NCBI RefSeq assembly: GCF_018873765.1
Contig: NC_057916.1
Location: forward strand, 28,681,501-28,745,500
Source of the DNA: Telopea speciosissima
Taxonomy: Eukaryota; Streptophyta; Magnoliopsida; Proteales; Proteaceae
Direction of reading: 5' to 3'
DNA: 64,000 nt
Shown: positions 1-10,910 of the stretch, piece after piece
Layout of the letters: the number at the start of each line of letters is the position of its first letter
Position numbering within the stretch: the stretch's first letter is position 1
The notes under the pieces: generated by a model
Seen by the model: only the letters and a program-made list of their open reading frames with translations
What the model was told of the DNA's origin: nothing
The model's database searches: none
Made by a program: the position numbers and the translations under genes

Positions 1-280
1 TAACTATTGACTAAGTCATGTTTGCAAAAAAAATGGAGAAAAGTTAATTGCAGGTGGCTTGGTGCTCCAGCAACAAAACCTGCTACAAGAATTGGTTAAA
101 GCTATAACCAGGGTTTGTTCTAGCAACACAAAAGCCATTCTAAGATCATTAACTCTTTGGACCAACATACTTCTCTCAGTATTTGGATCACAGTCCTAGA
201 ATCAGTTCCGGGGCACCTCAGCGAGCCGAACATCCCGACTTGGAGATTGGGTCTCCAATTTGGGAAGTCCATGTCCCCCA

Positions 281-552
281 ATAATGAAAGGCTCTTTGCA
301 TGGAAGTTGCCCATGGAAAGTTTAACAGTGGTGATTTACCAAAATAGGAGAATGAGTTGGTGCATCCCAATTCCTCCCACTAGTCTGCATTTGGCAGAGG
401 AGGAATCCACCGACTATATAATGAAAGGCTCTTTGCATGGAAGTTGCCCAAGGAAAGTTTAACAGTGGTGATTTACCAAAATAGGAGAATGAGTTTGTGC
501 ATCCCAATTCCTTCCACAAGTCTGCATTTGGCAGAGGAGGAATCCACCGACC
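281..552. repeat. 137-bp tandem duplication
   Basis: Two head-to-tail copies with a 137-bp period (281-417 and 418-552) differ at only a few bases. They lie in the repeat-filled second intron of TAF12. No coding function is visible, and the short ORFs in it are repeated by-products. Confidence 0.85.
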
Positions 553-656
553 ATTTATTCCACTATTACCCCCTTTGGAATAGGAATGGCAAGATTTCCC
601 CACACTATTTAATCCGGACTAAATTTTTCCTTTTGGACATCGCTTTCCTGATGAGA

Positions 657-820
657 GGGCGGGCCTTGGTGCAATGGTAAGGTTGCTCCATTGTGACCAA
701 GTGGACATAGATTCGAGTCCGGAAACAGCCTCTCTGCGAAAGCAGGGGTAAGACTGCATACATTATGACCCTCCCCAGATCCCGCAGTACTGGGAGCCTC
801 GTGCACTGGAAACTCCCTTC
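657..820 (+). mobile_element. Au-type tRNA-derived SINE with 25-bp target duplication
   Basis: The head is tRNA-like: an A-box-like segment at 665-680 and a B-box-like AGATTCGAGTCC at 710-721. The body matches what I know of the plant Au SINE family (GGAAACAGCCTCT, then GGGAGCCTCGTGCACTGG). A perfect 25-bp direct repeat flanks it (632-656 and 821-845), which is the target-site duplication of a LINE-mobilised SINE. It sits in the TAF12 intron in the orientation opposite to the gene. Confidence 0.9.
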
Positions 821-1027
821 TTTGGACATCGCTTTCCTGATGAGACATTTGGCAGGTAGATCCTTTTCCCAGAAAGGGAAAATTTCTACAACAATGTACT
901 CTTATAGCAATAGTACGGCAAGGAGCACACACCAAGCAATTTCATCAAAGGCAGATCATCAATTAGAGATGGAAGACAAGTTTGCAATGTAGAGAGTGAT
1001 GAAACCGAGACTATATCAAGAGTCCAG

Positions 1028-1202
1028 TGTTGAGAACCGTGGGATTGGAACATTATCTCTTTGTCTGTAGGGTTTTTTATTATTTTTCCCTTTACTATTT
1101 TGCCCTTGGGGTGTAACTTTATTATAAATAAAGAGGACCTCTGTCATTAAAAGACAAGTCACTTCATTCTCTCAACTCTGATTCCGAACTTGGTATCAGA
1201 GC
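1028..1202 (+). mobile_element. LTR-retrotransposon 5' LTR and primer-binding-site remnant
   Basis: An LTR-like start (TGTTGAGAACCGTGGG at 1028) is followed by a poly(A)-signal-like AATAAA context. TGGTATCAGAGC at 1191-1202 is the usual plant LTR-element primer-binding site, complementary to the initiator-Met tRNA 3' end. No gag, pol or 3' LTR follows, so this is a truncated or non-autonomous relic within the TAF12 intron. Confidence 0.7.
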
Positions 1203-1790
1203 CCGAAACCCTAGAAAATCTTTTTGGTTTTTCGCATCGACCTTTTCTTACCACCTCCGCCGCCACCATTGGAGGTTGTAGCCTCCTCGTCTAGCATGGT
1301 AGACGACTACCGTACCATGCACCCTTAAATATGTCTCTGTTTTTGCGCCTCCTCACTGTGCTTTCCTACCACCGCTGCCGCTGCTGCCACCTCTCTAAAA
1401 GAGCGATCCAAGGTCACCTCTCCCAGCTGTGATCGCCGCCTGGCCGCAACCAAGATCGCCTCTCTCCCCTCGCCCTATGCTGCAATCACCGCTGGCCGCC
1501 CCTCTCTGCCGCCGCGACCTCCTCCCTGGTCGCCTCTCTCTGCCACGCGCCTCCACCGCTGGCGCTGCCGCCGCGGCCCACTTTGTCGTTGTGCCTTCCC
1601 GCCGGCCTCTTCGCCGCTGGCGCTGCCACCACTCGCCACCGCCGCGACCCTCTTGGTGGCCGTGCCTTCTCCCATCTGCCTCTCCTACCGCCGGTGACAC
1701 TTGCCTGTCGCAACCCCTCTGGTTGCCGCACCTTCTCCACCAATCTCTCCGCCGCCAGTATTGACACTAAGCTTCCACTATAGCATGTTC
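1203..1790. other. GC-rich leader-like segment of the LTR relic
   Basis: This C-rich, pyrimidine-biased stretch (CCGCC and GCTGCC repeats) follows the primer-binding site directly and contrasts with the AT-rich surroundings. It is open in several frames on both strands, as expected from composition bias. I see no domain. It is probably the untranslated leader of the LTR element. Confidence 0.5.
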
Positions 1791-2276
1791 GAGCAAAAGA
1801 CCTTTTCTTATCCTTTATCAAGGTGGGACTTCAATTGTTAGTTGGATTTTGTGTGATTCTACTTTGTTGCCATATTTAATAAAATTCTTTATTCGTAGAA
1901 GAAGAATCCCCAGGCATAAAATCATGATTTGATTTGGTATAAAGATGAGAATTTGAGAAATCAAATTATCACTTGACTTGGCTCGGTTTGTCATCAAGTT
2001 GAATCCCGGATCTAACCTTGACTACAATGGAAAGGCTTCTCAACATCTGTTATTGTTCGGTCAAAGGTGACCAATGTTTGGAAAGCATCAAATGTCCTGA
2101 TTGGTTCATTTTTGGCATCTACAGCCTTTCAATATCCTCAACATATTACTAAGGAACAATCCAGTGCAGGGTAAGGTGTAGCCAGATGTAGAATGACATA
2201 TTTTACATGTGACAAATCCAGAGAATCACCTATCAGACTGGATGATTTGGCTCCACCATGTGTGGCTACAAAACAA
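1791..2276. other. Intron DNA without recognisable features
   Basis: Within the second intron of TAF12 (minus strand). I see no gene, exon or repeat structure here. Confidence 0.5.
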
Positions 2277-2513
2277 GGTTCTAAATCTCGGTTTCGAGGC
2301 CGGTTTCAACCAGCCAGGAAACCGAGTTTTCCCAACTTTTCTGGGCAGAACTCGACATGTCATGTGCTGTTAAAACTGGTCAAAACTACCGAAAACTGGT
2401 CAAAATTAGGCTCGTCAAAACTGGTTGAAACTACCAAAATGTGCGAAATATGGTCGAAACCTGACTCATACCAAGTTTCGTTTTGGTTTCTTCGGAAACC
2501 GAGATTTAGAACC
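2277..2513. mobile_element. MITE with perfect 19-bp terminal inverted repeats
   Basis: GGTTCTAAATCTCGGTTTC at 2277-2295 is repeated exactly in inverted form at 2495-2513. The 237-bp interior has short AACTGGTCAAAACTACC-type direct repeats and no protein. A target duplication is not clear, so the superfamily is unassigned. Confidence 0.8.
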
Positions 2514-2964
2514 ATGCTACACAAGGGATATCAAGTAGCAAAGTGAATGCAATTGACCAATGTAATGAACACTTTCCTTGTATTTGACTTCAAATGTTAA
2601 ACTATCAAAGGAACCATGTCTGGGTTATGGCAACTTTATGATATCTAGTCGAAAGTGAGGAGGTGGAACGGTATAGTAATCAGTGATCTTGATGGAACAT
2701 AATGGTAGAACTACCTTCTAGCATTTAATGATAATAGGATTGCAGGAATTTTAAAGGGGAAGAAGCAGCTCAACCAGAAAAATTCCTTCAAATAAATCCT
2801 TGAAAATTGAACAAGAGAGAAGTGAAACATTAGAATCAGTAACTCCAGAAGGAAAAGAAACTACCAATTCTAGCCACCAACAAAGATAAATAAATCAAGG
2901 ATGTACAAAACTAAGAACTCCACAATTGAAAACGAAGAAAAGCAATCAAAAGTGGCATTTATAC

Positions 2965-4602
2965 CTGAGGAGAGGTAAGCAAAGTTTGTTGTGACAATTG
3001 TTGAGGCCTCATTTGCCCTTGGTTCATCCGCTGTTGAGCATAGGAAAGAGACCCATTTGCTCTTAGCTGTGAACTCAGACCAAGTGATCCCATCATTCCC
3101 ACTGCTTGCATTCCTTGCAATGGGTGACCAGGATTACTACCTGAATGAAATTGGGATCCTTGGACTAAACCTGTCTTCTGCCTCGTCTGCATCCAGAATT
3201 TATTTCCCATTAAACGGATACTCGTTTTCAAGAGATCAGAAGTAATAATTGGAGCTGAATGCTAGGATAACGGAAAACGTCATTAATAGAATAAGTGTAT
3301 GTATGAAGACGATGACGTTGGAAAGGAAGACTTCGGAAGGATAGAATAAAAAATAAAAACCGTTCAAGTACAAAGCTACTCATAATCAATTGGCAAGAGG
3401 TCGACGATTGCGTGAATTGCTCAAACAATCCCAACCAGCCCCTCTCATGGTGGAAGAACAGATAGTTACTATTTATACTGGAACGAATGGGTATCTTGAT
3501 TCGTTAGAAATTGGACAGGTAAAGAGGTGAAATATATGGTAACGTGGGCTGGTTCATCCATGTGCAGCAAAGACCATTGCATGCACCAGTGGAAATGATT
3601 ATGGTTCAAATTGGAGGGATTAAATGGAAGGTCAAAGAATGACTTCAGCTGAAATGATGAGAAAAGACATGGTGCTCATGAGTTAAAAAGCCAACATTGC
3701 CTTGAATAGAATGTAATTGATGTAGCTGACTCCCAGTACTTGGGTAAGGTTCATTCAGCAGACTTCAGTTGAGTTGGTAGCCATTGGCAAATGTCAAATG
3801 GATAAGAAAAATACGGTAACGACCAGAAAGCAAATCTAAAGAATAAAAAATGGAAGCATAACATAATAATAATAATTAATGATCACGTACATGGGCATAC
3901 AGATATGAAAGTAGAGGACCATCTATTCAATCCTAAACCAATAATTAACTAATTAAGCAAACAGAATAATTCAATCATATTGAGCTCAAATACCTGCGGG
4001 AGTAACTGCGGCTGCAAATTGTACTGAGCAGCCGCTGCCGCCGCAGCTTGTCCTGACAGCATGGGCAGCTGACCACTAACCTGAGAGCCCTGCCCAATCA
4101 ACGCCGACCGCGACAAACCGCCACTACTCATCTGCTGCTGTTGAAGGTGTGAACCACCAAAATTCATCTGCCCATAAATTCCCGCTTGTGATCGCATCCC
4201 ATTAGCAGCCGCACCAAGTTGCTGCTGCTGCTGAATCTGATTCATCCGTGACATCGATGTTGATCTCTGCAGACTCTGCTGGATTTGAAAATTCGAAGGG
4301 GAAACCAAATTCTGCTGCTGCAGTTGCTGTTGTTGTTTCTGCTGGTAATCTAATCCAACTCCAGGGCTAATAATCTGCTGTTGTGATGGGGTTAATGGGG
4401 ATTGAACAACACCGGCTGCAGCAGCAGAAACAGTTTGGGTTAGCGGAAGCTGAGGTGATGAAATTTGTGAAATTTCCATCGAAGGAGAAGGAGAGAAGTT
4501 CGACGGAGAAGGGAGATTTGGGTTTGAAGGGTTTTGATGAATTGAATCAATCACATTCGCCGATTGAATAGGCATTGGGGAAGACGACGGATTTTCTGCC
4601 AT
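2965..4602 (-). CDS. TAF12: TFIID subunit TAF12 (EER4-type), N-terminal exons
   Basis: TAF12 is a histone-fold subunit of the general transcription factor TFIID (and of SAGA) that pairs with TAF4 in the nucleus. The start is ATG at 4602-4600 (MAENPSSS). Exon 1 is 4602-3994 (203 codons); GT-AG intron 3993-3187; exon 2 is 3186-2965 (74 codons); the GT donor of intron 2 is at 2964. The first 277 residues are the plant-type Q/S/P/A-rich region, with [48 protein letters not shown] and [13 protein letters not shown], which agree with Arabidopsis TAF12b/EER4 as I remember it. Both junctions are phase 0. The C-terminal histone fold is missing because the gene leaves the window to the left: intron 2 exceeds 2.96 kb and holds a SINE, an LTR relic and a MITE. 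No frameshift is seen, so the gene is probably functional. Confidence 0.92.
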
Positions 4603-5067
4603 TTTTCTCCGATCAATTCTGTATTCAAGGTTCGAAAATACAAAGCTATGGCATTGCGAGAGGGGGCCGAGAAGAAGCAAGAGAAATTCGAAAGCGCAGT
4701 TGAGGGCTTGAGGCCTTGAGGAAGAAAAGAAGAAAAATTTAACGTTTTGGCTGGCGTTCCTTCTCTTGTAGTGTATCGGAAAGTCCGAGAGGAGACTCAG
4801 AGCGAGCGAGAGGGAATGCTATTGAAGTAATTGAGCAGTTTGGTAAATTATACATAGACCCCCCTAATGTTGATGAATATTTCATATTTTCACCCTTAAT
4901 TTCTTAAAATGCTCCGGTCCTCCTTTCTGGTAAAGTATGCATACGACTATCCCTATTGTTGATCTCAATTTCAGATTTTCACTCCCAACTTTTTAAAATG
5001 CTCCAGTGTCCTCCTTTCTCGTTAAATTACAGACTCTCCTACACTAATACTTCATTACTAACCCAAG
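4603..5067 (-). promoter_or_regulatory. TAF12 5' leader and promoter region
   Basis: About 250 bp upstream of the TAF12 ATG is leader-like. Beyond it lies a degenerate direct repeat of about 95 bp (about 4868-4950 and 4963-5035) containing TTAAAATGCTCC and GTCCTCCTTTCT. No clear TATA box was identified. Confidence 0.4.
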
Positions 5068-5074
5068 TTAAGAC

Positions 5075-5307
5075 TAGTCGATAAGCGCCTCTTAGTATGG
5101 TGGTGGCTGCAGTACTGGCCTACGTCTTAGGGAGAGGTCGCATGTTTGACTCTTCTCCCCGATGTGTGGCATCCATTATCTCCCCGCCCCCCTTCCCCTA
5201 ACCGTCCTCTCCTCTTGGAGTTGGGATGCCGCCCTTGGCCGTCCTCTTGGGCTTGCCATTAGCCTATGGCCCCCTTGCTAATAATGACAAACAAAAAATT
5301 AAAAAAA
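5075..5307 (+). mobile_element. SINE-like retroposon, plus-oriented copy
   Basis: A head resembling pol III A and B boxes (TGGCTGCAGTACTGG near 5103 and ATGTTTGACTC near 5143) is followed by a body containing TTGGAGTTGGGATGCC and an A-rich tail. TTAAGAC at 5068-5074 and 5308-5314 may be the target duplication. A second copy of the body lies inverted near 58.7-58.9 kb. I cannot name the family. Confidence 0.6.
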
Positions 5308-5628
5308 TTAAGACAGGTCATCACTAGGGTAATAAGTATTTGGCAACAACCCCCCCCCCCCCCCACCCCCACCTCATTAGAGACACCAGTCTAGAGATGT
5401 CAGAAGTCATCCTGAACAGTTGGATCGATCGAATTGAATGCTTTATCAGGTAGTCTTGAAACTGAACCAGTAAAAAACCAATAACGGGCCAATAGGAGCC
5501 CTTTAAGGAAAATCGATAAATTGTTTGGCTTCGATTTGAACAGGTACATATATAAAACTGATTTAGTCCGACCAAAACCAGTTTGAACTAACCATTTGAT
5601 GCCCATGAACACTGAACACTACTCATCA

Positions 5629-6233
5629 TAGGGTTGCAACAGGGTTGGGTTGAGCCGGGCTTTTTAAAACTCTAGCCCAACCCTAAGTCCCTTTAGCTGG
5701 GCCGAGGCTCGCCTTGACCCTGACTCAGGACCTAAAAACTCTGTCCCTGATCCTGATGGGCCAAGCCCAGCCCAACCCACCCTGCTTGGGCCAGGCTTGG
5801 CCTATTGGCCTTGACCCTGACCCTGACCTTAACCCTGACCCTGCTGCAATAAGCAAATTAAAATAATTGAATGTTTATATATATAGCAACACAATAAAGG
5901 GACAGATTCACATTAATCTAATTATTTAATTATGTTTCTTTTTCCTTGGTACTTGGTGTCATGTTATGTGTTGATAAATAACAAACCCTTGTTAGTTGTT
6001 AGTTTTTACATTAATAATTTTTTATATAATATAATATAATATTATCATTATATATAATCAGGGCCAAAATCAAGGTCGGGCTGACCCTGAGGTCTCAACA
6101 TTGACCCAGCCCGAGCCTGACTCAAGGCTAGGAATTTCTAGCCCTCACCCGTCCTCTGGGTTAGAAATCTTTAGCCCAAGCTCTTTCGGGCTCAGGGCGG
6201 GTTCGAGCCGAAAGGGCCAAACTTGCAGCCCTA
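5629..6233. mobile_element. Non-autonomous hAT-like element (605 bp)
   Basis: The termini are TAGGGTTGCAAC and, inverted, TAGGGCTGCAAG. Flanks ACTCATCA (5621-5628) and ACTTATCA (6234-6241) match at 7 of 8 bases, as expected for an 8-bp hAT target duplication. Subterminal regions repeat CCAACCC/CCTGACC motifs in opposite orientations, and the middle is AT-rich. No transposase is present. Confidence 0.85.
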
Positions 6234-6434
6234 ACTTATCACTTGCTATGTGGTAGATATGAAGGTTCTGTTTGATTGCAAGTGGAATTAAAGGGAAGGG
6301 AAATAAAATTTGCATACTTAAAAAAGAAACATTTGTAGTCATTATCCCATGGGAGTGACTATATCACTAATTCCAAATGATCCCTTATATGGTTATTAAA
6401 TTTCACTTTACTTTTCATTCATTCCTTTAGTTTA

Positions 6435-6720
6435 CAACAACAACAACAACAAACTCAGCCTTATCCCAATTTAATGAGGTCGACTACATGGATCCAAACA
6501 CAACAAAGGAAAACTGAGTTCTAACGAGGGATGCAATATGAAAGAAGATATGAAAAATGAAGAAAGATGCAATATGACACTAGATGCAAAATGGAAAATT
6601 GGAAAGTGGAGAATGACAAGTAAAAGATGAAACATAGTACGAGGAAAGAAGCCCAACCCAGCACAACAGGAGAATCTCATCTAAATGAGGTCTATTACCT
6701 GGATCCTTGTCCTCTAATAG
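6435..6720 (-). mobile_element. (TTG)n-tailed non-LTR retroposon 3' end
   Basis: Read on the minus strand it ends with GTAGTCGACCTCATTAAATT, then GGATAAGGCTGAG and a (TTG)n tail (the CAACAACAA run at 6435). This resembles the tail of plant TS-like SINEs and related LINE 3' ends. Related tails lie at 19.77 and 57.6 kb. The 5' limit is uncertain. Confidence 0.55.
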
Positions 6721-7354
6721 GTCCTATCCAAAGTCATTTTTCTTTAGTTTATAAAGTAAAATAAAAAGTACATGTAAAATGTATCACTAAACACACGATA
6801 ATAAATTTAAGTAGTTTATACAATCACATGGGATCATGATTACAAAAGTTTCTTTTTTAAGTATGAAAATTTCACTTCCCTTCCCTTTAATTCTCCTTGC
6901 AACCAAACGTAGCCCAATGGAATAGGCGTGTCAAATATTGGTTTCAATTTGGTCTTAGCATAGGAGCAACATAATTGGGTGAGGACCAAAACCAAATGAT
7001 AATAGAGCCAGTCCTAAGCCCTAATACTAAACTGATTTTCGTATTGGCGGTCGGTTTTTCTCTCTTATTGATTTTGATTTGCCGGTCCATGATCAGTCAA
7101 ACAATTAAGGACCAATAGGCCCATTTCTAGCCCATTTTTCAGTCCCTTTGTGAAATAGGCTTCAAAATTTAAGGTTATGGGCTCATAATCCGTAGATGAA
7201 TTTATCAAATGAGAATGATCGTGGCCCATGAAATATGGCTTGTATTAGAAAGCCAAAAAAATCAATGTGAAATCTAGATTAAAACCCTTTTGAACCAAGT
7301 CCAACCATCTGATCATGTGAATGGATTCTTGGACCATCATTAACTCCTACCTCC
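6721..7354. other. Intergenic DNA with a hAT-like terminus fragment
   Basis: TAGGCGTGTCAAATATTGG at 6922 resembles a hAT 5' terminus of the family seen elsewhere here, but no partner terminus or target duplication was found. No gene is seen. Confidence 0.4.
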
Positions 7355-7545
7355 TATTGATGGAATCAAATCTACTCCTACCCATGTCAATCTTACGGTA
7401 TTGATGGCCATGATGAGGAGATTCCTCTTTCGCTATGGGTGAAGGGAAACTCAATCCAACCCTTTTGTTTTTGGATTTTACAGTTTAGGGTAAGAGATCG
7501 CTTTCTGGTCGTGTAGCCCTTGCACCAGCATGACGACCAATGAGC

Positions 7546-9099
7546 TAGGGGTGTCAATAATGCCCGGCTGGCCCAAACCTGCCCGAACTCGCCCTGAGCC
7601 CGGTTCGGATCCAACCCTGATTTGTCAGCCCAAAGGGCGGGTTAGGGTTAAGTTTTGTCTGACCCTGGCAAGGTCAAGTCGGGTTCGGGATAAGACCTCG
7701 GGCTTAGCCCGGCCCGACCCAGACCCGACCCTGTATTAGTTATAGGTATATATATAATGTAATAATGCGTATATTATAATGGAAAAGACAGAAAAGCCCA
7801 TAAGAGATGGCTAACCAGTAAACCCTACGTCCCTTTTCATTTTTTCACTCTTCATCCACATCCCTTAAGGGAGAAACCAAGAAAAGCTGCCGCTCGTGCC
7901 TTCCTCTTCCTCCTTCCCTGCTTCGATTCTCTTGACGATCAATCTTCAATCTCTTGACACATGTACGTTCGTCTTCCTCTTCTGCTGTGCCTTTCCATCT
8001 TCTTTTCTAATCCATTTAGCAAAATATGGAAAAAGACTTTAAAAATCGAACTGTAAGCTTGACAAATGATCCATGTCATTCCCGGAAAATAGAGAACCCT
8101 AAAATCCAGAAGGATTTGGTTGCAAACACTTTCAACAAGAAAGCCAATGCAATTGATCCTGATTAAGGAAGACATTCTTGCATTATTGAGGATTATATTT
8201 TGGAACTTAATACGCCTCTACATAAGAAAACCACCTCCTGATTTGAAACCTCAAATGCCATCTTGTTTTAGTGGCAGTGTAAAGTCCAGCTTTTCTAATC
8301 CAAGTTCAGCTTATGACACCAATAGAGAAGCTCGGAGCATGGACAAAGCATTGTTGTGTAAAATCCGGCTTTTCAAGCTGACTTTTATGTTGCAAAGATT
8401 ACTGTGTATTTTTCTTCTCAATCCCCCCCCAACTCTCAATATTGAACGGAAGATAATTCTTTGCTTCATAAAAGATTTACTAATTTTTCTTCTCAATCCA
8501 TCTTTTGTATCGATTATACTTTTTTGCATAAAAAAAATATGGAAAAAAATTGGGTACACCGCCAGTATATTGCAAGTTGGTCCACTGTGTCTCTTTCTCT
8601 CTTTCCCCCTTGAAATGACTCCCCTACCTCTCTTATTCTTCTTCTTTAAAGAAATTTTTTTTCTATGGTTTTACTGTACTTCTTTGTGATCTCTTCAAGG
8701 GAATTATCATCTTTTTCCAAGCTATTGGCTTTCTAATGCTTGTTCTAATTGTCAAAAAACAGGATCAATGGATTTGGGTTGGACCTTAGGAGTAAAGCAA
8801 GGGTACTTTTCAGGTTTTTGTAGATATATCTTTGATGTGGATTTAGCATTTATGTGGATGTATTCTCAATCCTATCAATCAGGGTCAGGGTCAAGACAGG
8901 GTCAATCAGGGCCAACCCGGCCCTACCAAGGTCAATCAGGGTCGGGTCGGGTTAGGAAAAACCCTGGCAGGGTCAGATTGGGTTGAGGGTTTCTTAGGCC
9001 CTGCCAGGGTTGGGTTGGGTTAGAGTTTAGGTTAAGGCCCCTAGGGTTGGGTTAGGGTTTAGGGTAGGCTCGGCCCAACCTGACCCATTAACACCCCTA
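7546..9099. mobile_element. hAT-like element (1554 bp) with perfect 8-bp target duplication
   Basis: The termini are TAGGGGTGTCAATAATG and, inverted, TAGGGGTGTTAATG. CAATGAGC flanks both ends (7538-7545, 9100-9107), and the uninterrupted site is in the sister repeat near 9835. Subterminal blocks are dense in GGGTCAGGGTC/GACCCGACCC motifs. The interior ORF at 8120-8689 resembles no transposase, so the element is probably non-autonomous. A partial copy of the TTGGGCACGC MITE family may be nested near 8.55 kb. Confidence 0.93.
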
Positions 9100-9393
9100 C
9101 AATGAGCACATGCTAGGACATCAATATGTATGGGATTTTTTATTTCATGGGAGGTGGTTTGGATGATAATTTCATGCACTCCTATCTCTTGGGGGGGTGG
9201 TTTGGATCTCTTACCTTCTATTGATGGAATCAAATCTACTCCTACTCCTATCCATGTCGATCTTATAGTATTGATGGTCATGGTGAGGAGATTCCTCTTT
9301 CGCCACGAGTGAAGGGAAACTCAATCCAACCCTTTTCTTTCTAGATTTTACAGTTTAGGGTAAGAGATCGCTTCTTGGTCGTGTAGCCCTTGC

Positions 9394-9809
9394 TGTTGGG
9401 TTTCCACGCAGTAGGCAAAAAAATAGTCCCACATCGGATATGAATAGGGATGTGGGTGGGTTAATAGGTACTTGGGCACCATCTCCTTAACGGATAACTT
9501 TTGAGGATGAGTTCTACCCAAGTCCCTAACAAGTGGTATCAGAGCCAAGTTTGTGGCAGGGCCAAACTTGGGGGAAAGCCAGGGCAGGGGAACCTGGTGT
9601 GATCTCGGAATGGTCCCGTGTGGAGGGGGAGATATGGATAATCTCGGTAGCTCCCGCGTAGAGGGGGAGATTGTTAGGGTTCCACGCAATAGGCGAAAAA
9701 ATAATCCCACATCGGATATGAATGGAAATGTGGGTGGGTTAATAGGTACTTGGGCACCCTCTCCTTAACGGCTAGCTTTTGAGGATGAGTTCTACCTAAG
9801 TCTCTAACA
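9394..9809 (+). mobile_element. TRIM (miniature LTR retrotransposon, 416 bp)
   Basis: Two 138-bp LTRs (9394-9531 and 9672-9809) begin TGTT and end AACA. The internal part is only 140 bp. It starts with a TGGTATCAGAGC primer-binding site (9534-9545) and ends with a purine-rich tract (AGAGGGGGAGA, 9660-9670). CTTGC is duplicated on both sides (9389-9393, 9810-9814). No protein is encoded. The undisturbed target is at 7519-7523 in the sister repeat. Confidence 0.96.
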
Positions 9810-9925
9810 CTTGCACCAGCACGACGGCCAATGAGCACATGCAAGGACATCAACATGTATGAGATTTTTTATTTCATGGAGGGTGGTTTGGATGATAATT
9901 TTATGCACTCCTATGTCTGGGCATA

Positions 9926-10522
9926 GGATTCATGTGATCAAGCAATGTTCTTTTTCCCCATAGTTTATTATCACTCATCTTATAATATGGTTCAATTTGC
10001 TCAATTATGGTTGGTTTATTGAGACAAACCAAGACCGATTGAATAATGGCATTTTCTTGAATGTCCAAGCCAAAATCGGGTAATTAGTTCAGCCCCGGGA
10101 CCGACACCCCCCCCCTCCTCTAAATGGATCCATGTCAAAGAAGATGTTCACATGGTCAAAACATGAACCACCACATGCCTCAAAACGTTTTGTTTTTTTT
10201 TTAGATACCTACTCTATGGGGAGAGCGAGGGAAGATGAGAACCAGGAGGCTCAAACCCAAGACCTCCTGATAGGGTGGTTGTTACACTCCACACTTATAA
10301 TGTTATGTTATGCCTAATAACCGGGTAGAAATGAGCCCCAAAAGCGTAAACCTATTTAAAATTTCCAGCTTTGTGTGGGCTTGTCAACTCGTGTGCTAGT
10401 CTAGGTTTTGAAATCCTAGCCCGAGGTTGAGCCAGCGTAGGTTAAGGTTGAAGTTGGCCCAGCCTAAATAGATTTGTGTGTGTCCATAATGTTCAAACCA
10501 TTAATTAGGTATATAAGATATG
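9926..10522. other. Intergenic DNA with degraded hAT-like remnants
   Basis: CAAGACCGATTGAATAATGG and GTTGAGCCAGCGTAGG-type motifs recall the subterminal repeats of the local hAT elements, without intact ends. No gene is visible. Confidence 0.4.
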
Positions 10523-10675
10523 TGAAAAGGTTGGGCACGCTGCCAAGGTACCTAGCATGTGTCATCCTCTCTTCTCCCCTTTTGAAAAAGACTCTTTGCC
10601 CCCTTGTGTCCAGCCTTATGATTGGTGTATGCCGCTAGCTTATCAAGAGTTGGCGGCATACCCAACCCTCACCCA
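10523..10675. mobile_element. MITE of the TTGGGCACGC family, copy 1
   Basis: The termini AAGGTTGGGCACGCTGCC and GGCGGCATACCCAACCCTC are imperfect inverted repeats. The pyrimidine-rich interior has GACTCTTTGCCCCC. It is the same family as 10755-10910 and 22935-23118. Confidence 0.7.
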
Positions 10676-10754
10676 GTAGATATTCATCTAAGTAAAAAAT
10701 AGTGTAATACACTAAACCAATTACATCTTCAGGCCCATTCAACATAAATAAATA

Positions 10755-10910
10755 TGGGTAAAGGCTGGGCACGTTAGTGCTATGGCAACATTGTGTCTGC
10801 CCTCGCTCCTCACCCCCATGGAAAAATTCCCCTGCCCCTCCTATCCCAGCCTCTCTATTGGTTGCGCCGCTACCTCCAGGAAAGCTAGCGGCATGCCCAA
10901 CCTTTGCCCA
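10755..10910. mobile_element. MITE of the TTGGGCACGC family, copy 2
   Basis: TGGGTAAAGGCTGGGCACG at the left and GCATGCCCAACCTTTGCCCA at the right form inverted termini. ATA lies on both flanks and may be a 3-bp target duplication. No ORF of interest. Confidence 0.75.

Larger units (their letters stand above)
7355..9925. repeat. Roughly 300-bp tandem duplication, each copy split by a different transposon
   Basis: Copy 1 is 7355-7545 joined to 9100-9190. Copy 2 is 9219-9393 joined to 9810-9925. Both read TTTTACAGTTTAGGGTAAG, then AGCCCTTGCACCAGC, then ATGAGCACATGC. Copy 1 is split by a hAT element and copy 2 by a TRIM; each copy preserves the uninterrupted target site of the other's insertion. 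No coding function is evident. Confidence 0.9.

Noticed and set aside
665-721. tRNA gene
   Set aside because: A and B boxes belong to the SINE head; no cloverleaf with a 3' acceptor stem is formed.
1395-1821. Overlapping ORFs on both strands in the GC-rich block
   Set aside because: Open frames in several phases are expected from C/G-biased composition; no domain, and it follows an LTR primer site.
5350-5366. Poly-C and other homopolymer runs (also 11031, 19092, 36833, 62605) as signals
   Set aside because: Simple-sequence tracts, likely slippage; no associated structure.
8120-8689. 189-codon ORF inside the hAT element
   Set aside because: Low-complexity Phe/Leu/Ile-rich translation with no transposase motif; lies in AT-rich element interior.
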